Assembly (NCBI GenBank): GCA_009917555.1 | Contig: QZDX01000008.1 | Location: 95,623 to 159,622, forward strand | Source: a bacterium 1XD21-13 | GTDB taxonomy: Bacteria; Bacillota; Clostridia; Lachnospirales; Lachnospiraceae | DNA: 64,000 bases | Direction of reading: 5' to 3' | Shown here: positions 10,840 through 19,862 of the stretch, piece by piece | Numbering within the stretch: position 1 is the first letter of the stretch | Layout of the letters: each line of letters opens with the position of its first letter | The notes under the pieces: generated by a model | Databases searched by the model: none | What the model saw: the letters and a program-made list of their open reading frames with translations, nothing else | Told to the model about the DNA's origin: nothing | Position numbers and translations under genes: made by a program

Positions 10840-12141
10840 ATGGCAGTTGGCAGGATTGGTTCATCAATAAGCTATATGAACTATACATCCTCCATCAATC
10901 AGCTTCGTCTGCAGCAGGCGATGAATAATTACCGGGCGACCCGCCAAGCGGTGAAGCCGGTTCAGCGTGTGAACCAGACCTACAAGGATTCCAGTCTGAA
11001 CTTCTTGAAGAATTATAATACCAAGATGACAGATTTGATGCAGTCGGCAAATTCACTGCGGGGGTCCAATTCCGCTGGTGCGGCCAATACCAAGAAGCTT
11101 GGAAGCTCAGACAGCAGTGTTTTGACAGCCACGGAGCGGTTTGGGAACAGCTCGGGACAGAAGCTGTCCGTCAATGTAAGCCAGGTGGCGAAGGCCCAGA
11201 TGAACCAGAGCACAGGAGTGAATGCGAAGGCAAAGGCATCCTCCGGTCTCAATTTCAGCATCCGGTCCAAGAATGCATCCGGCGGATCGTCAAATGCATT
11301 TGTTCGGGTGGATGCCCGCAGGAAAAACGGGGGCTTGAAGACCAACCAGGAGATGCTGGAGGAGGCAGCCAGCCAGATCAACCAGGCAAAGAGCGGCGTT
11401 CAGGCAAGCGTTGTGGAGAAGGACGGTCAGGTGTCTCTTCAGATTACAGGGAAGCAGACAGGGGAGGGCAATACCTTCCAGGTAAATGGTGATACGGGGA
11501 TTGCAAAGGGCTTGAGCAAGACGGCTCAGGAGGCTCAGAATGCCAAGTATACGGTGACTGAGAACGGTGCAAGCCGGAGCTACATTTCCTCCACCAATGA
11601 GATTTCTCTGGATATGGGAAGAATCCAGGCTACACTCAAAAAGGAAGGAACGGCAGAGATTGGTCCTCAGACGGATAAGGAGCGCATGATCTCCGGCGTG
11701 GAGGATTTGGTAAATAATTACAATAAGACGGTGGAGTTCTTAAAGAGCAATTCCAATATGGGCTCCGAGATCAACCGTCAGCTTCGGAATATGACGAGAA
11801 GTCTTGGTTCCGAGCAGTCTCTGGAGATGGCCGGAATTAAGGCCAACAAGGATGGTACACTCTCCTTTGACAGAGATAAGCTGACAAAGAATCTGGAGAA
11901 GGACCCGGATCTGGTTCGTGATGTGATTTCCGGTCGGAACGGGATTGCCCAGGCAGCCTTTGACAGGGGAAGTGCAGGACTTCGTGCTAATTCTGCCGGA
12001 CTGGTGCAGAACAGTGTCAGACAGGTGGAGAGCAGACAGAGCATGGACGGCTATAACTTCATGAATACGTTTTCAAAATCAGGTGCGTATAATCTCAATA
12101 ATTACATGGCCCTTGGGCTGATGATGGATTATTTCGCATAA
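10840..12141 (+). CDS. Second FliD-like (hook-associated-2-type) protein
   Basis: A 433-residue protein sharing with the neighbouring FliD the C-terminal pattern G(T)LSFDRDKL(T)KNLEKDPDLVRDVI..G..GIAQ and a middle block ending NGASRSYISSTNEIS, GRIQATLKKEGTAEI. The N-terminus (YMNYTSSINQLRLQQAMNNYRA) is unlike FliD and lacks its GGLASGLD signature. No signal peptide is seen, so export through the flagellar apparatus is likely. The start is ATG 10840, with AGGGGG 8 nt upstream; the in-frame ATG at 10834 is only 2 nt from that site. It may be a short cap, a cap variant or a filament-associated factor. An AT-rich region with an ACCGATAT element near 10705 could be a weak sigma-28-type promoter. 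Confidence 0.72.
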   Translation: MAVGRIGSSISYMNYTSSINQLRLQQAMNNYRATRQAVKPVQRVNQTYKDSSLNFLKNYNTKMTDLMQSANSLRGSNSAGAANTKKLGSSDSSVLTATERFGNSSGQKLSVNVSQVAKAQMNQSTGVNAKAKASSGLNFSIRSKNASGGSSNAFVRVDARRKNGGLKTNQEMLEEAASQINQAKSGVQASVVEKDGQVSLQITGKQTGEGNTFQVNGDTGIAKGLSKTAQEAQNAKYTVTENGASRSYISSTNEISLDMGRIQATLKKEGTAEIGPQTDKERMISGVEDLVNNYNKTVEFLKSNSNMGSEINRQLRNMTRSLGSEQSLEMAGIKANKDGTLSFDRDKLTKNLEKDPDLVRDVISGRNGIAQAAFDRGSAGLRANSAGLVQNSVRQVESRQSMDGYNFMNTFSKSGAYNLNNYMALGLMMDYFA

Positions 12142-12148
12142 AGGAATA

Positions 12149-12176
12149 GGGCCGGAGAAGGCGGCCCTTCTTCTTG
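12149..12176 (+). terminator. Terminator after the second FliD-like gene
   Basis: GGGCCG (12149-12154) pairs with CGGCCC (12162-12167), followed by TTCTTCTTG. The stem is short but GC-rich. Confidence 0.6.
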
Positions 12177-12274
12177 TGTCCGGAAAAGGCGATGGCTTAG
12201 GACACAGGAGCGCACTTCACAGAGGCAGAGCCCTGTGAGCTATATTCTTTAATAGGAAGAGAGAGGTTCCTTTG

Positions 12275-13546
12275 ATGAACGTATTGCAGCAAGAGCGCCG
12301 GTATCTGCTTTTGCTGGTATCGGCAGTCATGAATCAAAAGAAGGTTCCTGTCATGTCGGGAAGTCTGATGCCCTGGGGAACGATTTACCGGCTTGCGGAT
12401 ACCAGCCAGGTGGCAAATGTATGCTGGCTGGGGATCTTGGGCTTGAGCTCGGAGATCGATAAGTCCGTGAAGGGGATGTTCTATGAGAGCTATCAGAGGG
12501 AGTTGAAAAATGTTTCCACCTACCAGAGCGCGGAGGAGGTATTGCGCTGGCAGTTGGAGCGTAAGCAGATTCATTTTCTGATTCTGGAGGGTGTGGACCT
12601 AAGAGAGCTGTATCCCCAGAAGGAAATGCGGAAGATGGACTGCATCCGGATTCTGGTTCCCAAGGGGGAGCTGCTTCGCATTGACACCATGATGCGCAGC
12701 ATGGACTATGAGCCCCAGGAGAATCGGGAGGACGACGGCATTTTATACTATAAAATACCAGGCGTCTTCGTGATGTTTTATGATAAAATAAAGTTTGTGA
12801 ATCAGAAGCTGGAGAAGTATTTTGATTCACCGGTGCGCATGTATTCTAAGAAAAAGGGCTACAGGTATCTCCGGTGCTTTGACAAGGAGGAAGCCTACCT
12901 TTACATGGCAGGCAGGGCAGCCAACGATTACGCCCTTGGCAGAGCCACGGTGCGGACGGTACTGGATTTCTGGCTGTATGAGAAGGCGCACAAGGAAGAG
13001 CTGAACTGGCCCTATGTGGACAAAGTTCTCAAGCGGCATAAGATTTTGGAATTCTCGGAGCGGCTCTTAAAGCTGGGAGACATCTGGTTTCAAAATGAAA
13101 TCAGTGACGAGATGGAGATCTACAATGCTATGGAGGCTTACATCCTCTCCAGAGGAGAGCAGGGCAGACAGTTGAGCGGAAAAATTCTTCCGCTGCTTCA
13201 GGATGTGGCGGATTTTTATAAAAGAGACCGGCAGAGAGAATGGATGAAGCGGGAAAAGGAGGCATTGTTTCCTCCCAAAGATTATATGGAGGGCCTGTTT
13301 CCGGTTCTGAAAAAATTCCCATGGCTGTACTCCATGTGCTGTCTGCTTCGGCTTTTTCGCATCTGGTTTTCCAAGGTAAAGCAGTTTTTTGCCGGAATAC
13401 GGGATGGGCTTAAGGAAAAGCTGAGGGCAGGAAAGAACCGTGAGAGCGAGCTGTCGGATTCACAGGAAGAAAATGAAAAAAAGTATAAGGATGGGGTAAG
13501 AGATGAAGAATTTGAAGATTTCACAAAAGCTGATCGTTTCGTTTAG
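12275..13546 (+). CDS. Degenerate nucleotidyltransferase-fold protein in the flagellar/chemotaxis cluster
   Basis: A 423-residue cytoplasmic protein resembling the uncharacterised nucleotidyltransferase family (NTP_transf_5 type): [28 protein letters not shown] occupies the place where the family has LKG..L...YP...R...SDIDLLV. The catalytic DxD acidic pair appears lost (MDCIRI), so it may not transfer nucleotides. The rest is helical and basic, with an acidic Lys/Glu tail. The start is taken as ATG 12275, with GAGAGG 8 nt upstream; a TTG at 12272 is next to it. The 3' end overlaps the downstream chemoreceptor by 44 nt, so the two are probably translated together. A role in flagellar glycosylation or signalling cannot be shown. 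Confidence 0.55.
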   Translation: MNVLQQERRYLLLLVSAVMNQKKVPVMSGSLMPWGTIYRLADTSQVANVCWLGILGLSSEIDKSVKGMFYESYQRELKNVSTYQSAEEVLRWQLERKQIHFLILEGVDLRELYPQKEMRKMDCIRILVPKGELLRIDTMMRSMDYEPQENREDDGILYYKIPGVFVMFYDKIKFVNQKLEKYFDSPVRMYSKKKGYRYLRCFDKEEAYLYMAGRAANDYALGRATVRTVLDFWLYEKAHKEELNWPYVDKVLKRHKILEFSERLLKLGDIWFQNEISDEMEIYNAMEAYILSRGEQGRQLSGKILPLLQDVADFYKRDRQREWMKREKEALFPPKDYMEGLFPVLKKFPWLYSMCCLLRLFRIWFSKVKQFFAGIRDGLKEKLRAGKNRESELSDSQEENEKKYKDGVRDEEFEDFTKADRFV

Positions 13547-15173
13547 CACGATTCTGCTGATCAGCATCATTCTGGTGATACTCTCCATTACGGCCCTGCG
13601 CTCAATTGGGGACAAGTCACATCAGATGTATGAGGGGCCCTTTGTGGCAGCCACGGAAGGCATGAGTGTTGCCGAGAAGATGTATAATGTATGGGGAAGC
13701 CTGAATGCGGCTCTGGTGGAGGAGGATCTGGCAAAATATGCGGATCAGATCAACGCAAGCGCTACGGAGGTAGTTGCAGGGCTGAATCAGCTTCAGGAGA
13801 TAGCGGGCTCTTCCTCCGGCTCCATTACCTCACTGCTCAATGAGAGCAGCCAGGCCCAGGCCCTGATCGGGGAGATTATGGGACTGATGGAGCAGGGCAA
13901 ATGGGATGATGCCAGAGTGCTTCTTACGGGAGAGTTCTCTGAGATATTCATAAGAAGCTCCGCTGCTGCAGAGGCAATCTACACCGAGGCAAATGAGGCA
14001 GCTGAAACCATGAACCGGTCGGTTACCAAAACCACCAACAATTCCTCCATATTTATGCTGGTGTTGCTGGTTGTGGCCGTTCTGATTGCAATTGCAATTA
14101 TGGCTGTTCTGATTAAAGGACTGACCCGTCCTATTTATGAGTTGGAGGAGACGGCCAAGGCCATTTCCACCGGTAACATTGAGAATACCATTACCTATGA
14201 ATCAAAGGATGAGCTTGGTGTTCTGGCGGACAGCTTCCGCAGAACCTGCGAAGGACTTTCCGCTGTGATTCAGGACCTCTCCTATCTGATGAATGAGATG
14301 GCAAAAGGGAACTTTGATATCCGCACAAAGGCGGAGAATTTCTACGTGGGAGATTTTCAGCCAATTCTGTCCTCCATTCGTGAGATGAATAAGAATTTGA
14401 GTAATACCCTGCTTCGGATCAATGATGCCAGTGACCAGGTGGCAAGCGGATCGGATCAGGTATCAAGTGGTGCCCAGGGACTTTCTCAGGGTGCAACGGA
14501 GCAGGCAAGCGCCGTGGAGCAGCTTGCGGCTTCCATCAATGATATTTCCACGCAGGTAAAGCAGACCTCTGAGAATGCGAAGAAGGCCAGCGAACAGGTG
14601 GAGAATGCAGGAGCGGATCTTCAGATTTCCAACCAGAAGATGGAGGAAATGATTGCGGCCATGTCCGAGATCAGCGACCGTTCCGGCGAGATTGGCAAGA
14701 TCATCAAGACCATCGAGGATATTGCGTTCCAGACAAATATTCTGGCGCTGAACGCGGCTGTGGAGGCGGCCCGGGCAGGCAGCGCAGGCAAGGGCTTCGC
14801 GGTTGTGGCGGACGAGGTGCGGAACCTGGCTTCCAAGAGCGCGGAGGCGGCACAGAATACTACCCATCTGATTGAAGGCTCCATGCAGGCGGTGGAGAAC
14901 GGAACAAGGATTGCGGGAAGCACCGCAGAGGCTCTGATGTCTACGGTGGAGAGCACCAAGAATGCGGTGGAACTGGTGGAGAAGATTACCCGGGCGGCGG
15001 AAAATCAGGCAAATTCCATCCAGGAGATTACCCAGGGCATGGATCAGATCTCCAGTGTGGTACAGACCAACTCCGCAACAGCTCAGGAGAGCGCGGCGGC
15101 CAGTGAGGAGCTGTCCAGTCAGTCTCAGATGCTCAAGGAGCTTACGAGCCGTTTTACCTTACGAAGAGATTAA
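13503..15173 (+). CDS. Methyl-accepting chemotaxis protein (receptor 1)
   Basis: Inner-membrane chemoreceptor of 556 residues. TM1 is at about residues 10-30, an extracytoplasmic four-helix-type domain spans about 35-180, TM2 is at about 185-205, and a HAMP domain follows ([22 protein letters not shown]). A second HAMP-like segment ([27 protein letters not shown]) precedes the long cytoplasmic coiled coil. The hairpin tip that contacts CheA/CheW is conserved ([22 protein letters not shown]). The protein stops right after the coiled coil (FTLRRD), with no C-terminal CheR/CheB tether. Its start lies inside the preceding gene (44-nt overlap). Confidence 0.92.
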   Translation: MKNLKISQKLIVSFSTILLISIILVILSITALRSIGDKSHQMYEGPFVAATEGMSVAEKMYNVWGSLNAALVEEDLAKYADQINASATEVVAGLNQLQEIAGSSSGSITSLLNESSQAQALIGEIMGLMEQGKWDDARVLLTGEFSEIFIRSSAAAEAIYTEANEAAETMNRSVTKTTNNSSIFMLVLLVVAVLIAIAIMAVLIKGLTRPIYELEETAKAISTGNIENTITYESKDELGVLADSFRRTCEGLSAVIQDLSYLMNEMAKGNFDIRTKAENFYVGDFQPILSSIREMNKNLSNTLLRINDASDQVASGSDQVSSGAQGLSQGATEQASAVEQLAASINDISTQVKQTSENAKKASEQVENAGADLQISNQKMEEMIAAMSEISDRSGEIGKIIKTIEDIAFQTNILALNAAVEAARAGSAGKGFAVVADEVRNLASKSAEAAQNTTHLIEGSMQAVENGTRIAGSTAEALMSTVESTKNAVELVEKITRAAENQANSIQEITQGMDQISSVVQTNSATAQESAAASEELSSQSQMLKELTSRFTLRRD

Positions 15174-15192
15174 AAAAAATATTTGTTTTCTG

Positions 15193-15221
15193 TGGACAAC
15201 GGAAGCATTTCGCAGTATGAT
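15193..15221 (+). promoter_or_regulatory. Sigma-A-type promoter for chemoreceptor 2
   Basis: TGGACA (15193-15198), a 17-nt spacer and TATGAT (15216-15221) lie 51 bp before the start of the second receptor gene, in the inter-receptor gap. Confidence 0.55.
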
Positions 15222-15272
15222 AAAATAGAGTGTTGAATACTGCACAATAAAGAGAAAAAGAAGGGGAAAGAC

Positions 15273-17129
15273 ATGTTAAAGAACTTGAAAATCAGAAGCA
15301 GATTGTTGGTAAGTTATGCTATTGTTCTGGTATTGACAGTGATTATTTCCGTGACAGCGATTTCCAAGCTGAATGCTGCAAACCAGAATTTGCATAATTT
15401 CTCGAACGGTGCCATGACCGCCAGAAGTCTGGTACGCAACAGCCGTATGAGCACCAACACGGCGGCCCGGTATTTGCGTGATATGGCGATTTCAAAGGAC
15501 AACGCAACCTTGGAGAGCAATGCAAAGCGTGTAGATGAGTTGATTACATCCATTCGTTCCGATATTGAGGATTTGAAAGCGATGAATATTCTGGACGCAG
15601 GCGAGGTCAATACATACTCCACGCTGATGGAGCAGTGGATTGCTATTGGCGGAAGAGTAGAGGAGAGCCTGAGATCTGAGGCAGCAGCAGGTAATTCCAA
15701 TGCCACTGGAATGACAGAATCCGAGCGGATTCTGGTGGAGGAGTGCACACCGACTCTGGATGCACTGGTTGCACAGGCTATGGTTCTTGATGATGCCACG
15801 GCAGTTCTTCAGGACGAGACACTGGATGAAAGTGTGAAGTCCACGAATCAGGATATGATAATCGTTGTCGCCCTGCTGGTGGTGGCAGTGATTCTTGCAT
15901 TCGTTATCTGCATTAAGGTAACGGCTTCCATCGTAAGACCTATCGCAGAGGTGGAGGAGGCAGCTCAGAATCTCTCTAAGGGCCTTGTTAAGAATGATCT
16001 GACTTATACGGGGAAGGATGAGATCGGCGTTCTGGTGGACAGTTTTAGGGTAACCTTTAAGGCACTGGACGCTATGATTACAGATTTGAACCGTCTGATG
16101 GCTGAGATGGCAAAGGGCAATTTCAATGTCCGCACAACGGCAGAAGAATACTATGTAGGTGATTTTGCACCCCTGTTGTCTTCTATCCGTAAGATGAATT
16201 CCAATTTAAGTACAACACTGAGCCGCATCAACGAGGCTTCCGATCAGGTGGCAAGCGGATCCGATCAGGTATCCAGCGGTGCTCAGGCTCTGTCTCAGGG
16301 AGCTACGGAGCAGGCAAGTTCTATTCAGCAGCTTGCGGCGTCCATCAATGAGATTTCTCAGAAAGTGGTGCAGACGGCTCAGAACTCTCAGATTGCCAGC
16401 GAGCAGGTTGGTAAAGCCGGCGAGGAGCTGACTATCTCCAACCAGAGAATGCAGGATATGATTTCGGCGATGTCAGAGATCAGCCAAAGTTCCAACGAGA
16501 TTGGCAAGATTATTAAGACCATTGAGGATATTGCATTCCAGACCAACATCCTTGCACTGAATGCGGCTGTTGAGGCAGCCCGGGCAGGAAGTGCCGGCAA
16601 GGGCTTCGCAGTTGTGGCGGATGAGGTACGGAATCTGGCTTCCAAGAGTGCAGAAGCCGCTAAGAATACCACAGCTTTGATCGAGGAATCCATCCATGCG
16701 GTGGAGAATGGTACGAAGATTGCCGACAGCACGGCCAATGCTCTTGTAATGACTGTGGAGAGCACCAAGGTTGCAGTAGATGTTGTGGATAAGATTACAC
16801 AGGCTACCACGGAGCAGTCCAATGCCATTCAGGAGGTAACACAGGGAATCGATCAGATCTCTAGCGTGGTACAGACCAACTCCGCTACGGCAGAGCAGAG
16901 TGCGGCGGCAAGCGAGGAGCTGTCCAGCCAGGCGGAGATGCTGAAGAGTCAGGTAAGACGCTTCAAGCTTCGTTCCGATGCCTCTAGTACGTCTATTGCT
17001 TATGAGGAGGAGCCGGCAGTTGCTATGGATATGGATTATGATTCTGAGCCTGTTGTTTCCGCACCATCCACTTCTTCTCATGAGAGTTACAGTTCTTACT
17101 ATACAGGCGATAACAACAGCAAGTATTAA
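15273..17129 (+). CDS. Methyl-accepting chemotaxis protein (receptor 2)
   Basis: Inner-membrane chemoreceptor of 618 residues with the same architecture as the upstream receptor: TM1 (about 10-30), an extracytoplasmic helical sensor, TM2 (about 193-213), HAMP, a second HAMP-like segment, and a signalling coiled coil with the conserved tip [22 protein letters not shown]. The cytoplasmic halves of the two receptors are close copies while the sensors diverge, so they are likely tandem duplicates tuned to different ligands. It has an extra ~45-residue acidic, Ser/Tyr-rich tail (ending TGDNNSKY), which lacks an obvious pentapeptide tether. A terminator follows. Confidence 0.92.
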   Translation: MLKNLKIRSRLLVSYAIVLVLTVIISVTAISKLNAANQNLHNFSNGAMTARSLVRNSRMSTNTAARYLRDMAISKDNATLESNAKRVDELITSIRSDIEDLKAMNILDAGEVNTYSTLMEQWIAIGGRVEESLRSEAAAGNSNATGMTESERILVEECTPTLDALVAQAMVLDDATAVLQDETLDESVKSTNQDMIIVVALLVVAVILAFVICIKVTASIVRPIAEVEEAAQNLSKGLVKNDLTYTGKDEIGVLVDSFRVTFKALDAMITDLNRLMAEMAKGNFNVRTTAEEYYVGDFAPLLSSIRKMNSNLSTTLSRINEASDQVASGSDQVSSGAQALSQGATEQASSIQQLAASINEISQKVVQTAQNSQIASEQVGKAGEELTISNQRMQDMISAMSEISQSSNEIGKIIKTIEDIAFQTNILALNAAVEAARAGSAGKGFAVVADEVRNLASKSAEAAKNTTALIEESIHAVENGTKIADSTANALVMTVESTKVAVDVVDKITQATTEQSNAIQEVTQGIDQISSVVQTNSATAEQSAAASEELSSQAEMLKSQVRRFKLRSDASSTSIAYEEEPAVAMDMDYDSEPVVSAPSTSSHESYSSYYTGDNNSKY

Positions 17130-17157
17130 GAGGAAGAAAAGGAATTTAAATAAAAGG

Positions 17158-17202
17158 AACTGCTGTCTTGTGGAGAGATACTCCGTGGGACAGCAGTTTT
17201 TT
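17158..17202 (+). terminator. Terminator after chemoreceptor 2
   Basis: AACTGCTGTC (17158-17167) pairs perfectly with GACAGCAGTT (17189-17198), and a T run reaches 17202. It covers the TTG at 17168 of the longer downstream frame, which argues for a later start of that gene. Confidence 0.9.
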
Positions 17203-17227
17203 AAGATTTTGGTATGAGGCGAGGGGT

Positions 17228-18793
17228 ATGGAGAAGGTAAGCGGAAAAGGTGCAAATACAGGCAGTATGATAGCAGCGACAGAGGGCAATGGCCTTCCGA
17301 TGCCCACAGGGGCGGAAGCGCGGGCAGCCCGAAAGATGATGGAGCTGGAGGCAGGGCGTGTTCTGGTGGCCCAGGCTGCCAAGCAGGCAGAGGAGGCCAG
17401 GGCGAGGCTGGAGGAGGAGCGCCTGGAGGCAGAGGAAAAGGACAGGTCCAGGGAACAGCGAGATACGCCGGAGCTTTCCAGGCAGAGCCGGTGGTTTGGC
17501 CTGGAGGGAAGACTTTTGGAGGAGGCAAATCTCAGATGGATTCTGGAGATGGAGGAGGAGCTCTGGGGGGAGCTTTTGAACTGGTATCCTGCACCTTCGG
17601 GGAATCTGTCTAAACAGCTGGAGGAATTGTCCAGGCTTTATCTGGCCCTTTTGGAGGCGATTCTGATCCATACTACAGGCCAGGATCAGATGGTTCAAAA
17701 GGAGCGGCTAGACGCAGTTCTGTCCGAGAAGCTGAATCTGGTTTTGGAGGTACGGCTTCGGAATCTGATAACCCTGCTTGAGCGGATGGGACAGCGGGAG
17801 ACCATAGGACAGATTCGGTATAGCCTGTATAAGCGGACCACTGGGGAAAATATCTCTCCCAAGACAGCAGAACGGTTTTTTGCTCTGGGACAGGGCAGTG
17901 GAAGGGCTTCTGTATCCATGGCATCCTCCCCTAGTATGGCAGGAAGCGGTAGAAAGGCATTTGGGGAGGAGGGCAGTGTATATCAGGCTTGCGGAGGGAG
18001 AAATGTTCGGGTGAGCCAGGAGTTTGACGCCCACAGAAAATCCGGCCAGTTGGAGCTGAATCAAAGGAATCTGGCCTTCAGTGAGGGAAAGGGAAAAAGT
18101 GAAGAGAGCGGCGGCTTTGACATAAGGGAGCTTGTTCGGGCGGATATATTTGCCAAACATCTTTCCGAGAGCAGTCAGACCTTTGGAGGAATGGGGACTT
18201 TTAAGGGGAACCAGGAGGCGGCTGGATATCTGGCGGCCTTGACCTCCATCAAGGGACAGATTTACCTCTCCGGGTCCGGAAGGTCCGGGGATATGGCATC
18301 CCCGGTGAAAAGCCTGGTGAATCAGATGGTGGACTACTATCTGAACCAGAAGGGGGCTTATGAGGCATATTACTATACCACCGGAGTTTACGAAAAGACC
18401 AAGGATTCTCAGAAGGCGGCATCGGAGGGACTTGCCTACGCTTACCGGCTTTTTTTGGAAAAGAAGGGGGATGGGGATTATAAGGATGAAAAGGCTTACT
18501 CCCAGGAGGCTGGTTTTTTCCAGATGCTTGGCGGGCGGACTATGGAGGAGGATTTTCGGCGTGGGGCACGGATGCTGGAGGAGAACTGGAGGGAGTTTCT
18601 TTCTGCTATGGGAATGGAGGGAAAGGGAATTAGCTTGAGGGCTCACAGTCTTAGTCCCTGGGGAGCCCTTGTGCAGGCGGAGGAGCAGAGAAAGGCCAGG
18701 GAGCAGAGAGCGGATCAGGCGTTCCTTCGGCAAATGCTGATTGTGGTGGGGATTGTAGTGCTGTTTCTCATTTGGAGGTTTGTTTTTTCCTAA
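17228..18793 (+). CDS. Unknown tail-anchored protein in the flagellar cluster
   Basis: I do not recognise this 521-residue protein. Residues ~25-85 form a charged Ala/Glu/Arg coiled coil (EEARARLEEERLEAEEKDRSRE region). A helical Leu/Glu domain follows to ~200, then a Gly/Ser-rich central part, another helical region rich in Tyr (MVDYYLNQKGAYEAYYYTTGVYEK), and finally one membrane segment at the extreme C-terminus (IVVGIVVLFLIWRFVF). This predicts a cytoplasmic body anchored by its tail. The ATG at 17228 with GAGGGG just upstream is preferred over the TTG at 17168, which lies in a terminator. Position between chemoreceptors and a sigma-28-type promoter suggests a motility role. Base composition matches its neighbours. 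Confidence 0.7.
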   Translation: MEKVSGKGANTGSMIAATEGNGLPMPTGAEARAARKMMELEAGRVLVAQAAKQAEEARARLEEERLEAEEKDRSREQRDTPELSRQSRWFGLEGRLLEEANLRWILEMEEELWGELLNWYPAPSGNLSKQLEELSRLYLALLEAILIHTTGQDQMVQKERLDAVLSEKLNLVLEVRLRNLITLLERMGQRETIGQIRYSLYKRTTGENISPKTAERFFALGQGSGRASVSMASSPSMAGSGRKAFGEEGSVYQACGGRNVRVSQEFDAHRKSGQLELNQRNLAFSEGKGKSEESGGFDIRELVRADIFAKHLSESSQTFGGMGTFKGNQEAAGYLAALTSIKGQIYLSGSGRSGDMASPVKSLVNQMVDYYLNQKGAYEAYYYTTGVYEKTKDSQKAASEGLAYAYRLFLEKKGDGDYKDEKAYSQEAGFFQMLGGRTMEEDFRRGARMLEENWREFLSAMGMEGKGISLRAHSLSPWGALVQAEEQRKAREQRADQAFLRQMLIVVGIVVLFLIWRFVFS

Positions 18794-18830
18794 TATGCTT
18801 ATTTTTTCTTGTGGATTTGGGGAGAGTACT

Positions 18831-18856
18831 TAATTTTTCCAAGTCCGGGCCGATAT
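18831..18856 (+). promoter_or_regulatory. Sigma-28 type promoter for the DUF5610-like gene
   Basis: TAAT (18831-18834), a 14-nt spacer and GCCGATAT (18849-18856) closely match the SigD consensus TAAA-N14/15-GCCGATAT. The element is 62 bp upstream of the start codon. Confidence 0.75.
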
Positions 18857-18918
18857 GAAATATATAGAGAATCAATTGGAATTTTTCTAAGTACATAACA
18901 AGAAAGGAGGAAATTGGT

Positions 18919-19557
18919 TTGAGACTTGAAGATAATTATTATCAGAATGTCCAGACAACTTCCGCATATGCTTCCGTTAATGTGAACAATGCTGTAAAGG
19001 CTGCAGAGGTAGCACAGAAGCAGGATCAGAAGGCTGTAGAGGGTGTTTCGGGTACAGCTGCGAAGCCCAAGACAGATCGGGCTGAGTTCAGCCAGGATTC
19101 CCAGGTTACCAGGAAGATGAGCGATTCTGAGCGCGCTTCTTTAGTGCAGAGCTTGAAGGCGGATCTGGAGAATCAGACGACCCGGTTTACCAACATGATG
19201 ATGCAGATGTTCAACAAGCAGGGCATCACAGGTCTGCAGGCAGGCAGCGATGATTTCTGGAGAACAATTGCAAGCGGCAATTTTACAGTAGATGCGCAGA
19301 CGAAGGCAGAGGCACAGGCTGCTATTTCGGAGGACGGCTACTGGGGAGTGAAGCAGACCTCTCAGAGGCTCTTTGATTTTGCCCAGGCTCTGGCAGGGGA
19401 CAATCCGGAGCAGATGAAGAAGATGCAGGATGCTATTGAGAAGGGCTTTAAGCAGGCTGAGGAAGCCTGGGGGGGCTCTCTGCCGTCTATCTCTGGTGAG
19501 ACTTACAAGGCAGTGAATGATCTATTTAGTGAGTACTACGAGAAGAGTGGGAAGTAG
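18919..19557 (+). CDS. DUF5610-like protein under a sigma-28-type promoter
   Basis: A 212-residue soluble protein. The N-terminal third is Ala/Gln/Lys-rich and probably disordered. The C-terminal half (about 105-205) has the pattern SEDGYWGVKQTSQRLFDFAQALAGDNPEQM...AIEKGFKQAEEAWGGSLPSIS, which resembles DUF5610 domains of flagellated bacteria. The start codon is TTG at 18919, supported by AAAGGAGG 8 nt upstream (18902-18910) and the lack of any nearby ATG in frame. The sigma-28-type promoter places it in the motility regulon, so it may be an exported or filament-associated factor; the molecular role is unknown. Confidence 0.75.
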   Translation: MRLEDNYYQNVQTTSAYASVNVNNAVKAAEVAQKQDQKAVEGVSGTAAKPKTDRAEFSQDSQVTRKMSDSERASLVQSLKADLENQTTRFTNMMMQMFNKQGITGLQAGSDDFWRTIASGNFTVDAQTKAEAQAAISEDGYWGVKQTSQRLFDFAQALAGDNPEQMKKMQDAIEKGFKQAEEAWGGSLPSISGETYKAVNDLFSEYYEKSGK

Positions 19558-19578
19558 GAAAATGTAACAGGATTGGAA

Positions 19579-19626
19579 GGAGCTGTTAGGAAATGTAAGG
19601 TTTCCTGTCGGCTCCTTTTATTTTTT
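19579..19626 (+). terminator. Terminator ending the flagellar/chemotaxis cluster
   Basis: GGAGC (19579-19583) pairs with GCTCC (19611-19615), AGGAAA pairs with TTTCCT inside, and a T-rich tail reaches 19626. Confidence 0.85.
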
Positions 19627-19772
19627 GCCAATAGAGGCGCCTGTGCGTCTGGCAGTCAGCACATATAGTGGTTAATATTCACTTTGTAGTGTTGGAAATT
19701 GAGTTGGATGTTATAAAATGTTATAAAATTGTTAAAAATGATATATTTTGTTAAAAATATTTAAATTACCAC

Positions 19773-19800
19773 TTGATTTCTTATCAGAAAGTATTACAAT
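19773..19800 (+). promoter_or_regulatory. Sigma-A-type promoter for metV-metF
   Basis: TTGATT (19773-19778), a 16-nt spacer and TACAAT (19795-19800) precede metV by 63 bp. The AT-rich stretch before it (19708-19760) repeats the word GTTATAAAA/GTTAAAAAT several times, which may act as an UP element or binding site. Confidence 0.55.
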
Positions 19801-19862
19801 AGAAAAGGAGAGGACAGCTCTTTGCTGCCCGTACCAGAAAGGGATATAAGGAGAAGAATACC

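Noticed and set aside
16473..17528. 351-codon minus frame behind chemoreceptor 2
   Set aside because: It is antisense to the conserved MCP signalling domain and the next gene, contains a terminator, and has Pro/Leu/Ser-rich composition.
17708..18733. 341-codon minus frame opposite the unknown tail-anchored protein
   Set aside because: The plus frame has a plausible ribosome site, coiled-coil and TM pattern; the minus frame has none and is Pro/Leu/Ser/His-rich.
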